Source: Bacillus manliponensis (GTDB lineage: Bacteria > Bacillota > Bacilli > Bacillales > Bacillaceae_G). From it: DNA of 64,000 nucleotides. The DNA lies in contig NZ_JOTN01000004.1 in assembly GCF_000712595.1 (NCBI RefSeq), forward strand, positions 247,409-311,408, written 5' to 3'. Below, piece after piece: positions 1 to 8,064 of the stretch. The translations under genes were made by a program, and so were the position numbers. The stretch's first letter is position 1, and the number at the start of each line of letters is the position of its first letter. A model generated the notes under the pieces. It worked only from the letters and a program-made list of their open reading frames with translations. It searched no databases and was not told the origin of the DNA.

Positions 1-2082
1 GAGATGATGGATGGCTGTACACTAGAATTAGAAACAAATTCATCACCGTGGTATCGGATCTTTGAAGTTAAAGGTTTAAAGAATGTAAAGATTACGGGTG
101 GTGAAATTGTTGGGGATAAAAAGACTCATATTTATGAAATTGGAGTTAGGTTTGTTAGAGGTGGGGTAAATGTAGATGGATCCCTAAATAACAATCCTAA
201 CTTTATTCGTAGTGAGGTAATTGATAGATATGATAACCCTGGGTTATTAAGAGCATTCAGATTATGGTCTATATCTAGTATAAAAGCTTCAGGATATAGT
301 TTTTATCAGTATAAAGATACTGTTTCAAGTAGTACGTTAGTTGGTGCTCGAACAAATGGTCAATTTGCCCCGGCGTCTTCAACTGGCCGTGGATGGTTTG
401 CTCCTATAGAAGCAGCAAATAAAATGCTTTTTGTTATTGATATTACATCCTCATCTTTAAGTGATGTTCAAATCGCTCAAATCAATGCAAAGGTTGATAG
501 TCAAAATTATACTCATGAGTGGGGACAAGGCATAGAAATACTTGGTGCAAATTATGTTGAAATACATCATGTAGAAATAAGAGATTTTACAGGTGATGGA
601 ATTTCGACAGGGTGGCTACAGTATAGATTGAATCCTGAAGAGTATACTCAAGAGGAGATGGGATCACATATTTACATTCATCACTGTAATGTACATCATT
701 GTAGAAGACAAGGAATTACTCTAGCTGCTTCAAATGATACGTATGTTTTTGAAAATGAAATACATCATATTGGCAAAGCGGAGGATGGGGTTACATCCGA
801 TTTCCGAAATGGTACTGCTCCTATGTTTGGGATAGATATTGAGTCTATGGTAGGGGAAAGTAATATTCCTTATAAGTTTCCTTACTATAAAAAGGATGGA
901 TTAGAATTAAATTTTAGAATATATGTATTTAATAACCATCTTTATGGCAATGAACGTGGGCATTTTGTAAATGTTGATGGGAACTATGTAATTGTTGAAA
1001 ATAATATATTTGAGGGTTATAACATAGGGAATGTCAGCTCTTATGAGAAAACAATGGGAATAAAGTATCTTAATAACACTTTTATTAACTGTTCATTGAT
1101 TGTTAAAGGAGACCATTTTGTTAATGGAGCTACTTTTACGAATGGGCAGTGTAGAGTGATGGAAGTTGAGGGTTCTGTTGTACAAAACGTTCACATAAAA
1201 GATGGGGCATTTACAGTATCTAGTGTTTACGGATATTTTGGAACACCGGTGGTTAATGCCACTACTGGAACCTTTACTTTTAATGTGCCGCATGGAATGG
1301 GAAATACAGCAAAAATATGCTTTGAACAATGGCAGGGCAAGGTCCCAGCAGGGATTGATGTAAATAAATTATATTATGTTGTAAATAGAACAAATACAAG
1401 CTTTCAAGTATCTGAAGTAGAAGGAGGTACGCCTGTTACTATCACAGATGAAGGAGAGCCTGGGTTTAATATTAGTCGATACAATTATGGGAGATGTTAT
1501 ATATCAAATATTGTAATCGAGAAGGATTGGAGAACTAATACTGCAGTTGATGTTGGACTTACCTTACTCATGACAGGAGGAATTGTTAGAAATATTACTG
1601 TTAAGAATTATGATGTAGATATTAAACCACCAGCTAATTATGCTGGGAGGCCTATAACAGTGGAAGGGTTAACGGTAATCGAAGGTGCAGCTAATTTAGA
1701 ATGTTGTAATATAAGTAATGGTAAGTTTATAAAGGCAAAAGCGAAGAGGATGGGAGGCGATATAATATTTGGTTCCACTGATACAAAATATCGGAGACGA
1801 ATACAGGTAGATTGTTGTTTGTTTGAAAATGTAGACGTTAATTTTGAAGGAAAGGTTGTAATGACTAATAGTAATTTCATAAGAGTGGGAATTGGGAAGT
1901 CAACTAGTGGTCTAGAATCTTCAATTCTTCTTACAAGTTATTTAGAGAATAGCAAAATTAATCTGAACTGGTTAACGAAACCGAACCATATGACAATCGC
2001 AAAATGTATTTTTAATAATGTTATGATTTCAGTACGTGATGGTGTTCGAATGATAGAAAACACAGATATTACTCTAAATTGA
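1..2082 (+). CDS. Right-handed beta-helix (pectate-lyase-like) surface protein, 5' partial
   Basis: The frame is open from the first base, so the true start lies upstream; the first ATG seen is at 4. About 690 residues are visible. They show recurring short beta-strand and turn patterns with Asn/Gly-rich rungs and repeated His-rich turns such as IHHVEIRDF and YIHHCNVHHC, typical of parallel beta-helix proteins of the pectate lyase superfamily, which often cleave or bind polysaccharide. No signal peptide can be judged because the N-terminus is missing. It ends 355 bases before a sugar transferase gene, in what looks like a surface polysaccharide locus. The enzymatic activity and substrate are not identifiable; a phage or capsule depolymerase-like role is possible. 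Fold assignment is fairly sure, function is not. Confidence 0.65.
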   Translation, partial: EMMDGCTLELETNSSPWYRIFEVKGLKNVKITGGEIVGDKKTHIYEIGVRFVRGGVNVDGSLNNNPNFIRSEVIDRYDNPGLLRAFRLWSISSIKASGYSFYQYKDTVSSSTLVGARTNGQFAPASSTGRGWFAPIEAANKMLFVIDITSSSLSDVQIAQINAKVDSQNYTHEWGQGIEILGANYVEIHHVEIRDFTGDGISTGWLQYRLNPEEYTQEEMGSHIYIHHCNVHHCRRQGITLAASNDTYVFENEIHHIGKAEDGVTSDFRNGTAPMFGIDIESMVGESNIPYKFPYYKKDGLELNFRIYVFNNHLYGNERGHFVNVDGNYVIVENNIFEGYNIGNVSSYEKTMGIKYLNNTFINCSLIVKGDHFVNGATFTNGQCRVMEVEGSVVQNVHIKDGAFTVSSVYGYFGTPVVNATTGTFTFNVPHGMGNTAKICFEQWQGKVPAGIDVNKLYYVVNRTNTSFQVSEVEGGTPVTITDEGEPGFNISRYNYGRCYISNIVIEKDWRTNTAVDVGLTLLMTGGIVRNITVKNYDVDIKPPANYAGRPITVEGLTVIEGAANLECCNISNGKFIKAKAKRMGGDIIFGSTDTKYRRRIQVDCCLFENVDVNFEGKVVMTNSNFIRVGIGKSTSGLESSILLTSYLENSKINLNWLTKPNHMTIAKCIFNNVMISVRDGVRMIENTDITLN

Positions 2083-2148
2083 TACTTTTTTTAAGAAAAG
2101 TTATAAATTTTTGGAGTGACGTCACAGTTAATATATTTCTTCATTTAA

Positions 2149-2175
2149 AAACATGTGGTTAATCCATATGTTTTT
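2149..2175 (+). terminator. Rho-independent terminator after the beta-helix gene
   Basis: Arms AAACATGTGG and CCATATGTTT (one G-T pair) around a 5-base loop are followed by a T run. The rest of the 355-base gap (2083-2437) holds no other gene that I can support and probably contains the promoter of the sugar transferase operon. Confidence 0.6.
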
Positions 2176-2437
2176 ATTTATTTGTGAAATTGTTATGGTA
2201 GGAAATGCTTTGAATCTTAAAATAGAAGCTCTAATCATATTGCAAGAAACATATGGTATATAACTGAGTTAATTGTTTAGTGAGGAAAGTTTACAGAAAA
2301 ATTCTTTGAGTACGAAAAATGTATAGCAATGTGGGTTTATTAATACAAGTGGATGAAAATGATTTTAATGAGAAAGTAATACCTCAGGTTTGTAAGGTAA
2401 AAGAACATAGTTAAAAATAATGAGGAGCGGATGACGG

Positions 2438-3043
2438 ATGAAGAGAATATTTGATGTATGTATTTCCTTATCGTTATTATTATGTTTTTCTGTCGTTATT
2501 TTTATAGTAGCAATCCTAGTTCGGCTAAAACTTGGCTCACCAATACTATTTAAGCAGGAGCGACCAGGAATACATGGAAAACCTTTTTACCTTTACAAGT
2601 TTCGTACAATGACTAATGAAAAAAACGCTGAAGGTGATTTGTTACCAGATTCATCTCGTTTAACTTCTTTCGGAAAGTTTCTTAGGAAATATAGTTTAGA
2701 TGAATTACCGCAGCTTATAAATGTTGTAAGAGGAGAATTGAGCTTAGTAGGGCCGAGACCGTTATTAATGGAGTATTTACCTTTATATTCTGCTGAGCAA
2801 GCGAAACGTCATGATGTAAAGCCGGGAATTACAGGTTGGGCTCAGGTGAATGGAAGGAATAGCATTTCATGGGATGAAAAATTTGACCTAGATATATGGT
2901 ACGTTGAGAATTGGAGTTTTCTGTTGGATTTGAAAATTCTATATATGACTTTTGCAAAGGTTATTAGATCAGAGGGGATACAAAACGGAAATCATGTAAC
3001 AATGCCAATTTTCAAAGGGAGTATAGAACATGGTGAAAAATAA
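2438..3043 (+). CDS. Bacterial sugar transferase (initiating phosphoglycosyl transferase)
   Basis: 201 residues, the usual length of the small monotopic phosphoglycosyl transferases (PglC/EpsL type), which move a sugar-1-phosphate from a UDP-sugar to undecaprenyl phosphate and so start a polysaccharide or glycan unit at the inner membrane. Visible are an N-terminal hydrophobic re-entrant segment (about residues 8-30), the FKQERPG and KFRTM motifs, the catalytic Asp-Glu pair in SLDELPQ (about residues 87-93), and LVGPRPL and KPGITGWAQVNGR. The start has GAGGAG upstream. It heads an operon whose next three genes overlap or nearly touch, ending with a sugar aminotransferase, which suggests an amino sugar at or near the start of the glycan. 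Confidence 0.9.
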   Translation: MKRIFDVCISLSLLLCFSVVIFIVAILVRLKLGSPILFKQERPGIHGKPFYLYKFRTMTNEKNAEGDLLPDSSRLTSFGKFLRKYSLDELPQLINVVRGELSLVGPRPLLMEYLPLYSAEQAKRHDVKPGITGWAQVNGRNSISWDEKFDLDIWYVENWSFLLDLKILYMTFAKVIRSEGIQNGNHVTMPIFKGSIEHGEK

Positions 3044-4019
3044 TATCAATATTCTGTTTACTAGTTCTGGAAGAAGGGTAGCTTTGTTAAAAAAGTTTAA
3101 GGAAGTATTTGTGAAAGAAAATATTAATGGGAAAATTGTTACTGCAGATTTTAAAGAAACAGCTCCAACTGCCTTTTTTAGTGATCAACATTTTATTGTT
3201 CCAAAGGTAACTGATAAGAGTTATGTAGAAGAGTTGTTGAAGATTTGTGAAGAAGAAAATATTAATTTATTAATTCCATTAATCGACACTGAGTTGATTC
3301 TTTTGGCTGAAAATAAAATCATGTTTGAAGAGAAGGGTGTGAAAGTCTTTGTTTCTAGTAAAGAATTAAATGAAATTGCGAATAATAAAATCAAAACATA
3401 CAAATTTTTTACCAATTATAACATCCCTACTCCGAAAGTATATACCAATGAAGAGCTAGTAGAGAGTCAATATAGCTTTCCTTTATTAATTAAGCCTTAC
3501 GATGGAAGTTCTAGTAAAGGGGTTACAAAAGTAAAGAATGAAAAGGAATTGTATTTTTTTAAAGATTATATTGAGAACGCGATGGTGCAAGAGTACGTTT
3601 GTGGAGAAGAATATACAGTAGATGTGATGATAGATTTTTACGGTAATATAAAGACGATTGTTCCAAGATTGCGTATTGAAACAAGGGCTGGTGAGGTTAG
3701 TAAAGGAATTACAAAGAAAGATGATGAGATTATTGAAGCAGTAGAGCGTGTAATACAAGCTTTGCCGAACCCATCGGGCTGTATTACGTTACAATGCTTT
3801 AAAAAGGATAATGGAGAAATTGTTTTTATCGAAATTAACCCTCGGTTTGGCGGTGGGATACCGTTATCAATAGAAGCAGGAGCAAATTTCCCTTTATGGA
3901 GTATTCAAATGGTTCAAGGATTAGTATTCACAGAACAGGATTTTAATTGGAGAGAAAATGTAATGATGCTTAGGTATGATGAAGCAACTTTTACGGAAAA
4001 GGTTTCTATATGGTCATAA
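3030..4019 (+). CDS. ATP-grasp family ligase
   Basis: 329 residues overlapping the sugar transferase by 14 bases, with AAAGGGAG placed 8 bases before the ATG. The N-terminal Rossmann-like part carries TSSGRRVALLKKF. The ATP-grasp core follows, with KPYDGSSSKGV as the glycine-rich loop and the metal-binding FIEINPRFGGG near residue 270. The family (CarB/PylC-like) joins a carboxylate to an amine or thiol with ATP. Similar genes occur in capsule loci, where they are thought to attach amino acids or make an activated substituent, but the substrate here cannot be read from sequence. It shares the operon with a HAD hydrolase and an aminotransferase. Confidence 0.8.
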   Translation: MVKNNINILFTSSGRRVALLKKFKEVFVKENINGKIVTADFKETAPTAFFSDQHFIVPKVTDKSYVEELLKICEEENINLLIPLIDTELILLAENKIMFEEKGVKVFVSSKELNEIANNKIKTYKFFTNYNIPTPKVYTNEELVESQYSFPLLIKPYDGSSSKGVTKVKNEKELYFFKDYIENAMVQEYVCGEEYTVDVMIDFYGNIKTIVPRLRIETRAGEVSKGITKKDDEIIEAVERVIQALPNPSGCITLQCFKKDNGEIVFIEINPRFGGGIPLSIEAGANFPLWSIQMVQGLVFTEQDFNWRENVMMLRYDEATFTEKVSIWS

Positions 4020-4717
4020 GGGCAATTGTTTTTGACATGGATGATACGTTGTATAACGAGAAAGATTATGTAGTCAGTGGGTTAAAAGCGGTAGATAATT
4101 GGTTTGTTGAAAATCATAGACAAACGGGGTTTTATCACACTGCAATTGAATTATTTAATCAAGGAGAAAGGAAGTTTATCTTTAATAAGGTACTTGAGGA
4201 ATTGGATGTTCTTTATGAAGAATGTTTAATAAGTTCTATGATAGAACACTATCGATCACATGAACCAAACATTACATTGTCAGAAGAGGCAGAGTGGGTA
4301 TTAGATAATTTGTTTCCTAGCGTTAAAGTTGGTCTTATTTCAGATGGGTATTTGGTTACACAAGAACAGAAAGTGAAGGCATTAAAATTGCCTGAAAGAT
4401 TGCATTCTATCATTCTTACAGATCAGCTTGGAAAAGAATATTGGAAACCAAGTCGAGTTCCTTATGAAGAAATGAGTAAATCACTTCAAGTTTCTTCTTA
4501 TCAATGTGTATACATAGGAGATAATTTAACAAAAGACTTTGTCACCGCTAAAAAGTTAGGTTGGACGACAGTTCACATTAATCGAAAAGATGGCATTTAT
4601 TATGGTTCTATAGTGGAAGAAGATCATAAGGCCCATTATGAAATTAGTAATTTAAAAGAACTTTGTACCATTCCTGTATTGCGTCACATGTTTTTACTTG
4701 AACAAAAGCCTATATAA
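4010..4717 (+). CDS. HAD-superfamily hydrolase
   Basis: 235 residues; the ATG lies inside the end of the ATP-grasp gene (10-base overlap), so the two are probably translationally coupled. HAD motif I is VFDMDDTLYNE with the nucleophile and acid Asp of DxDxT, motif II is LISDGY, a motif III Lys lies around YWKPS, and motif IV is YIGDN. The cap region (about residues 20-95) is helical, as in subfamily I phosphatases. Likely a phosphatase for a sugar phosphate or similar intermediate of the polysaccharide pathway; the substrate is unknown. Confidence 0.85.
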   Translation: MVIRAIVFDMDDTLYNEKDYVVSGLKAVDNWFVENHRQTGFYHTAIELFNQGERKFIFNKVLEELDVLYEECLISSMIEHYRSHEPNITLSEEAEWVLDNLFPSVKVGLISDGYLVTQEQKVKALKLPERLHSIILTDQLGKEYWKPSRVPYEEMSKSLQVSSYQCVYIGDNLTKDFVTAKKLGWTTVHINRKDGIYYGSIVEEDHKAHYEISNLKELCTIPVLRHMFLLEQKPI

Positions 4718-4730
4718 AGGTTGTGATGAT

Positions 4731-5876
4731 ATGGAAATGATTAAAAACAAACAGCGCATCTACCTCTCCTCCCCGCACATGAGTGGAAACGAACAAAAAT
4801 ACATACAAGATGCATTCCATACAAACTGGATTGCCCCGCTTGGTCCAAATGTGGATGCTTTTGAAAAAGAGCTAGCATCTTTTGTGGGGGCTGGAGGTGG
4901 TGCTGCTGTTAGTTCTGGAACAGCAGCAATTCATTTAGCGCTTCAGTTATTAGATGTGCGGCGAGGAGATAAAGTATTTTGTTCTAGCTTTACATTTGTT
5001 GCAAGTGCAAATCCAATTTTGTATTTAGGAGCTGAGCCGGTATTTATCGATTCAGAACTTGAGACGTGGAATATGTCGCCGCAAGCTTTGGAAAAAGCGT
5101 TAGTAGATGCTACGCGAGAAGGGGGATTACCAAAGGCGGTTATTGTTGTTCATTTATATGGACAAAGTGCAAAAATGGATGAGATTATTTCACTTTGTGA
5201 TGAATATGGTGTTCCAATTATTGAAGATGCAGCAGAGTCACTTGGTTCTACATACAAAGGAAAAGCAAGCGGTACATTTGGAAGGTTTGGGGTATATTCG
5301 TTTAACGGAAATAAAATTATTACAACTTCGGGCGGAGGTATGCTCGTTTCTAATGATATAGAAGCATTGGAAAGAGCACGCTTTTTTGCGACTCAGGCGA
5401 AGGATCCAGCCCCGTATTATGAACATAGTAGTATAGGATACAACTATCGGATGAGTAACATATTAGCAGGGATTGGCCGCGGGCAATTAGAGGTTTTAGA
5501 AGAAAGAATAAAAGTGAGAAGGGATATATTCCAGCGATATGCCAAACAATTATCCGATATAGGAGGGTTTCACTTTATACGTGAACTTGAGAATACATAC
5601 TCAAATCGATGGCTTACAACATTAACAATTGAAGAAGAGGGCGTTTCTGCTAAGGATGTATTGAGGGCGCTTGAACAGGAAAATATAGAAGCGCGTCCGG
5701 TTTGGAAGCCACTTCATTTGCAGCCGCTTTTTCGGGAGAGTAAATATTATTCTCATAGTGAAGGTGAAGATGTTTGTAGTGAATTATTTAAGAAGGGAAT
5801 TTGCCTTCCTTCGGGTTCAAATATGACAGTTGAAGATCAAGAAAGGGTTATTCAATGTATCCAAAATATTTTATAA
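4731..5876 (+). CDS. DegT/DnrJ/EryC1/StrS-family sugar aminotransferase
   Basis: 381 residues from the ATG at 4731. A TTG at 4698 would add 11 residues but overlaps the previous gene and lacks a ribosome site; the ATG has AAAGG about 10 bases before it. PLP-dependent enzymes of this family transfer an amino group to a 4-keto (or 3-keto) nucleotide sugar. Seen are SSGTAAIHLALQLL, the conserved EDAAESLGSTY with the PLP-ring Asp, the Schiff-base Lys in SFNGNKIITTSGGGM, and YNYRMSNI. It closes the operon and is followed by a terminator. The closest functional idea is PglE/EpsN-like bacillosamine-type synthesis, which is inference. Confidence 0.9.
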   Translation: MEMIKNKQRIYLSSPHMSGNEQKYIQDAFHTNWIAPLGPNVDAFEKELASFVGAGGGAAVSSGTAAIHLALQLLDVRRGDKVFCSSFTFVASANPILYLGAEPVFIDSELETWNMSPQALEKALVDATREGGLPKAVIVVHLYGQSAKMDEIISLCDEYGVPIIEDAAESLGSTYKGKASGTFGRFGVYSFNGNKIITTSGGGMLVSNDIEALERARFFATQAKDPAPYYEHSSIGYNYRMSNILAGIGRGQLEVLEERIKVRRDIFQRYAKQLSDIGGFHFIRELENTYSNRWLTTLTIEEEGVSAKDVLRALEQENIEARPVWKPLHLQPLFRESKYYSHSEGEDVCSELFKKGICLPSGSNMTVEDQERVIQCIQNIL

Positions 5877-5881
5877 CATAG

Positions 5882-5924
5882 AGTACCTCTTAAGTATATT
5901 TGTATTTTAAGAGATGCTTTTTTG
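5882..5924 (+). terminator. Rho-independent terminator of the polysaccharide operon
   Basis: CTCTTAA and TTAAGAG arms lie in a longer imperfect hairpin that ends in a run of six T, directly after the aminotransferase stop. Confidence 0.65.
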
Positions 5925-5965
5925 TAAATAGAGATATAAAAATAAGGAGAGTAAGGGGTAATACA

Positions 5966-6307
5966 ATGATAGGGACAAATATTTGTAAGCTTCGAAAAAA
6001 GAGAAAGCTTACTTTATCTGAGTTAGCTGAAAAAGCGAAAGTTTCTAAGTCTTATTTAAGTAATATTGAGAGAGATATAAATAAAAATCCTTCGGTACAA
6101 GTTTTAAAAAAAATTGCACTTGTATTAGACGTGGATCTTAGTACATTGCTTACAATCAATACGAATGCAGAAATGAAACATGCACCTGAGCGAGAATGGA
6201 TAGAGTTTATCTTTGAGCTAAAAAAAGCTGGGGTTGAAAAAGAAAAAATTCATGAATATCAAATATTGATAGACTTCATTAAATGGAGTAATTCGAGAGA
6301 TGGATAG
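5966..6307 (+). CDS. SinR-like XRE repressor with SinI-type dimerisation tail
   Basis: 113 residues from the ATG at 5966, which has AAGGGG 7 bases upstream; an upstream in-frame extension to 5900 has no such site and is not conserved-looking. Residues 1-65 form an HTH_3 domain (ICKLRKKRKLTLSELAEKA, then VSKSYLSNIERD and NPSVQVLKKIA), almost the same layout as the SinR at 36883-37206. Residues 75-110 (EWIEFIFELKKAGVEKEKI and on) resemble the SinI/SinR interaction helices. No sinI-like gene is adjacent. Its place directly after a polysaccharide operon suggests it represses that or another matrix operon. This is a SinR paralogue rather than SinR itself. Confidence 0.85.
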   Translation: MIGTNICKLRKKRKLTLSELAEKAKVSKSYLSNIERDINKNPSVQVLKKIALVLDVDLSTLLTINTNAEMKHAPEREWIEFIFELKKAGVEKEKIHEYQILIDFIKWSNSRDG

Positions 6308-6414
6308 AGTTTAATAACGTGAAATAAAAGATGAGTTTTAAAAGACAGAAAATTTCGTTTTTTAATTGACAGGATACAAGCTAAGTGATAATTTAATTTT
6401 AACGCGTTCCGAAA

Positions 6415-6476
6415 GAAGTCCCCTTCCTCAAGGAGTGAGAAGGGTGAAGCCCAATGAGTAGGGAGGGGATGAATTT
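6415..6476 (+). repeat. Orphan right-end-like piece of an IS200/IS605-type element
   Basis: The stretch from GAAGTCCCCTTCCTC to GGGAGGGGATGAATTTC has the same layout as the right end of the tnpB element at about 7840-7889 (GAAGCCCCTTCTTC to GGAGGGGTCATTCAC). It lies directly before that element's left-end hairpin. It may be a leftover from an older insertion. The 307-base gap 6308-6614 otherwise shows only the likely left end of the tnpB element. Confidence 0.4.
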
Positions 6477-6478
6477 CG

Positions 6479-6492
6479 TTGGCGTTAGCCAA
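6479..6492 (+). mobile_element. Candidate left-end hairpin of the tnpB element
   Basis: TTGGC-GTTA-GCCAA is a perfect small hairpin 123 bases before the tnpB start. IS200/IS605 elements carry subterminal hairpins recognised by TnpA. The exact left boundary cannot be fixed without an empty-site comparison. Confidence 0.4.
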
Positions 6493-6614
6493 AGGATATC
6501 TGTTGCATGTTTCTCTTGCTATGTACTATAATAAAAAACAGAACAAACGTTTCCTTTTGGAGTGCGGATTATTCTGTTCTTGTTACAAAGTAGACTTGAA
6601 CTGGAGGGATGACA

Positions 6615-7739
6615 GTGTTGTTGAATCAAAAGTATGAAATGTTTCCAACAGAAGAACAAAAAGAAACGTTAGACCGCTGGTTGCAATATTGTCGTCAAAC
6701 CTACAATGCTGCTCTTTTAGATAAGGAACGTAAATATAAGCAAAACAAGGAAAATTACAATCGTTATGATATGCAAAGACAACTTACCCTTGATAAAAAG
6801 AAGTATCCATTTCTAAAGGAAGTGCCTTCACAACCGTTACAGGAAGTTTTTGTACGTTTGAAAAAAGCATTTGATAACTTCTTTCGTAAGGATGCAAAAT
6901 ACCCAAAACAGAAAAAGTATAACGAGTATTCCAGTATGACATTCCCTCAATTTGGGTTCAATAAAAAGGGGAATCGAATGGCGATGTCTTTTTCTCCTAA
7001 TGGTAAATTATATCATACAAAACTAGGTGAAATACATGCTCTGATTCATAGACCAATTGAAGGAACAATTAAGCAGCTTATCATCAAGCGTCAAGGCAAA
7101 AGGTGGTACGCTATTTTCTGTGTCGAAAGACAGGCACCACCACCTACTATTGATACGAATAACGCAATAGGCATTGATGTTGGACTTCATAAGTATGCCG
7201 TTCTATCTAATGGTTTAGAATATGAAAATCCTAGGTTTCTTCGTAAGAAAGAAAACCAATTAAAGAAAGCTGGACGAAAGCTTTCTAAAAAGAAACAGGG
7301 TTCTGCTAATTATAGAAAACAAGTACAACGTGTCCGGCAACTCCACGAAAAAATAGCGAACCAGCGCCGAGATTTCTTGCACAAACTAAGCCGTAACTTA
7401 TCAAAAGCCTACTCTATCATCGCTGTAGAACATCTACATATCCGAAATATGGTTAGAAACAGAAAAATATCTAAGTCTATTTCGGATGCGGGCTGGGGCA
7501 TATTCCGAAATATGCTTGCTTATAAATGTGAAAAAAATGGCGGCTTACTTATCAAAGTAGAACCCAAATACACTTCTCAAGATTGCTCTTCTTGTGGCAA
7601 TCGAGTAGAGAAATCTCTTTCTATTCGTACCCATATTTGTACGAAGTGTGGAACAGTTCTTGATAGAGACCATAATGCAAGTCTCAACATCATACAAAAA
7701 GCATTAGAAGAATTATTTGAGGCAAACAAAATCACATAA
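6615..7739 (+). CDS. tnpB: TnpB RNA-guided nuclease of an IS200/IS605-type element
   Basis: 374 residues from the GTG at 6615. The ATG at 6609 directly abuts GGAGGG, too close, whereas the GTG sits 6 bases after it. An N-terminal helix-turn-helix (about 1-60) is followed by the split RuvC domain: Asp188 in GIDVGLHKYA, Glu272 in AVEHLHIRN, and Asp352 in DRDHNASLNI. The zinc finger CSSCG...CTKCG (about residues 324-345) is complete. All catalytic residues are present, so the protein may be active. TnpB proteins are programmable nucleases guided by an RNA from the element's right end. No tnpA lies nearby, so the element is non-autonomous for transposition (TnpB-only, IS1341-like). Confidence 0.92.
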   Translation: MLLNQKYEMFPTEEQKETLDRWLQYCRQTYNAALLDKERKYKQNKENYNRYDMQRQLTLDKKKYPFLKEVPSQPLQEVFVRLKKAFDNFFRKDAKYPKQKKYNEYSSMTFPQFGFNKKGNRMAMSFSPNGKLYHTKLGEIHALIHRPIEGTIKQLIIKRQGKRWYAIFCVERQAPPPTIDTNNAIGIDVGLHKYAVLSNGLEYENPRFLRKKENQLKKAGRKLSKKKQGSANYRKQVQRVRQLHEKIANQRRDFLHKLSRNLSKAYSIIAVEHLHIRNMVRNRKISKSISDAGWGIFRNMLAYKCEKNGGLLIKVEPKYTSQDCSSCGNRVEKSLSIRTHICTKCGTVLDRDHNASLNIIQKALEELFEANKIT

Positions 7740-7889
7740 ACTGTAGGGCAAGGTTGTGTCCGAACAGTATAATCTACGCCTGTGGAGATTGTGTAAGACA
7801 GAGTCGGATGATCCGCTATGCGACGGTCAATGAAACAGGAAGCCCCTTCTTCAAACAACTCGAAAGAGTGTTAAGGAGGGGTCATTCAC
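7740..7889 (+). ncRNA. Predicted omega/re-RNA scaffold and right end of the tnpB element
   Basis: After the tnpB stop comes about 150 bases without a gene, ending in a hairpin (CCCCTTCTT paired with AAGGAGGGG, 7842-7882) and TCATTCAC. In this family the RNA guide scaffold overlaps the 3' end of tnpB and runs to the right end, with the guide taken from flanking DNA (here from about 7890). The position is inferred from the family layout. A palindrome GTTCT-6-AGAAC at 7894-7909 lies just outside. Confidence 0.55.
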
Positions 7890-8064
7890 ATAAGTTCTCT
7901 GTATAGAACGAATTTTGTCCACAATAACAAGTTATAGAACAAACCTACAAATATTCTCTTCTATTTTTGATGAATTAGATTTCTTCTCTTCATATAGTAG
8001 TTATAGCAAGGCAACTTCTGTTTGTATTGAATGTTCGCATTTGTACCGTAATAGGAGGAAAAAG

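Noticed and set aside
7577-7858. Minus-strand ORF of 93 codons at the tnpB 3' end
   Set aside because: Overlaps the conserved zinc-finger/RuvC part of tnpB and the predicted guide RNA; no start signal.
7894-7909. GTTCT-6-AGAAC palindrome as operator of the lasso cluster
   Set aside because: Lies just past the tnpB element right end, with no promoter elements that I can place near it; not a SinR spacing. Kept only as a note.
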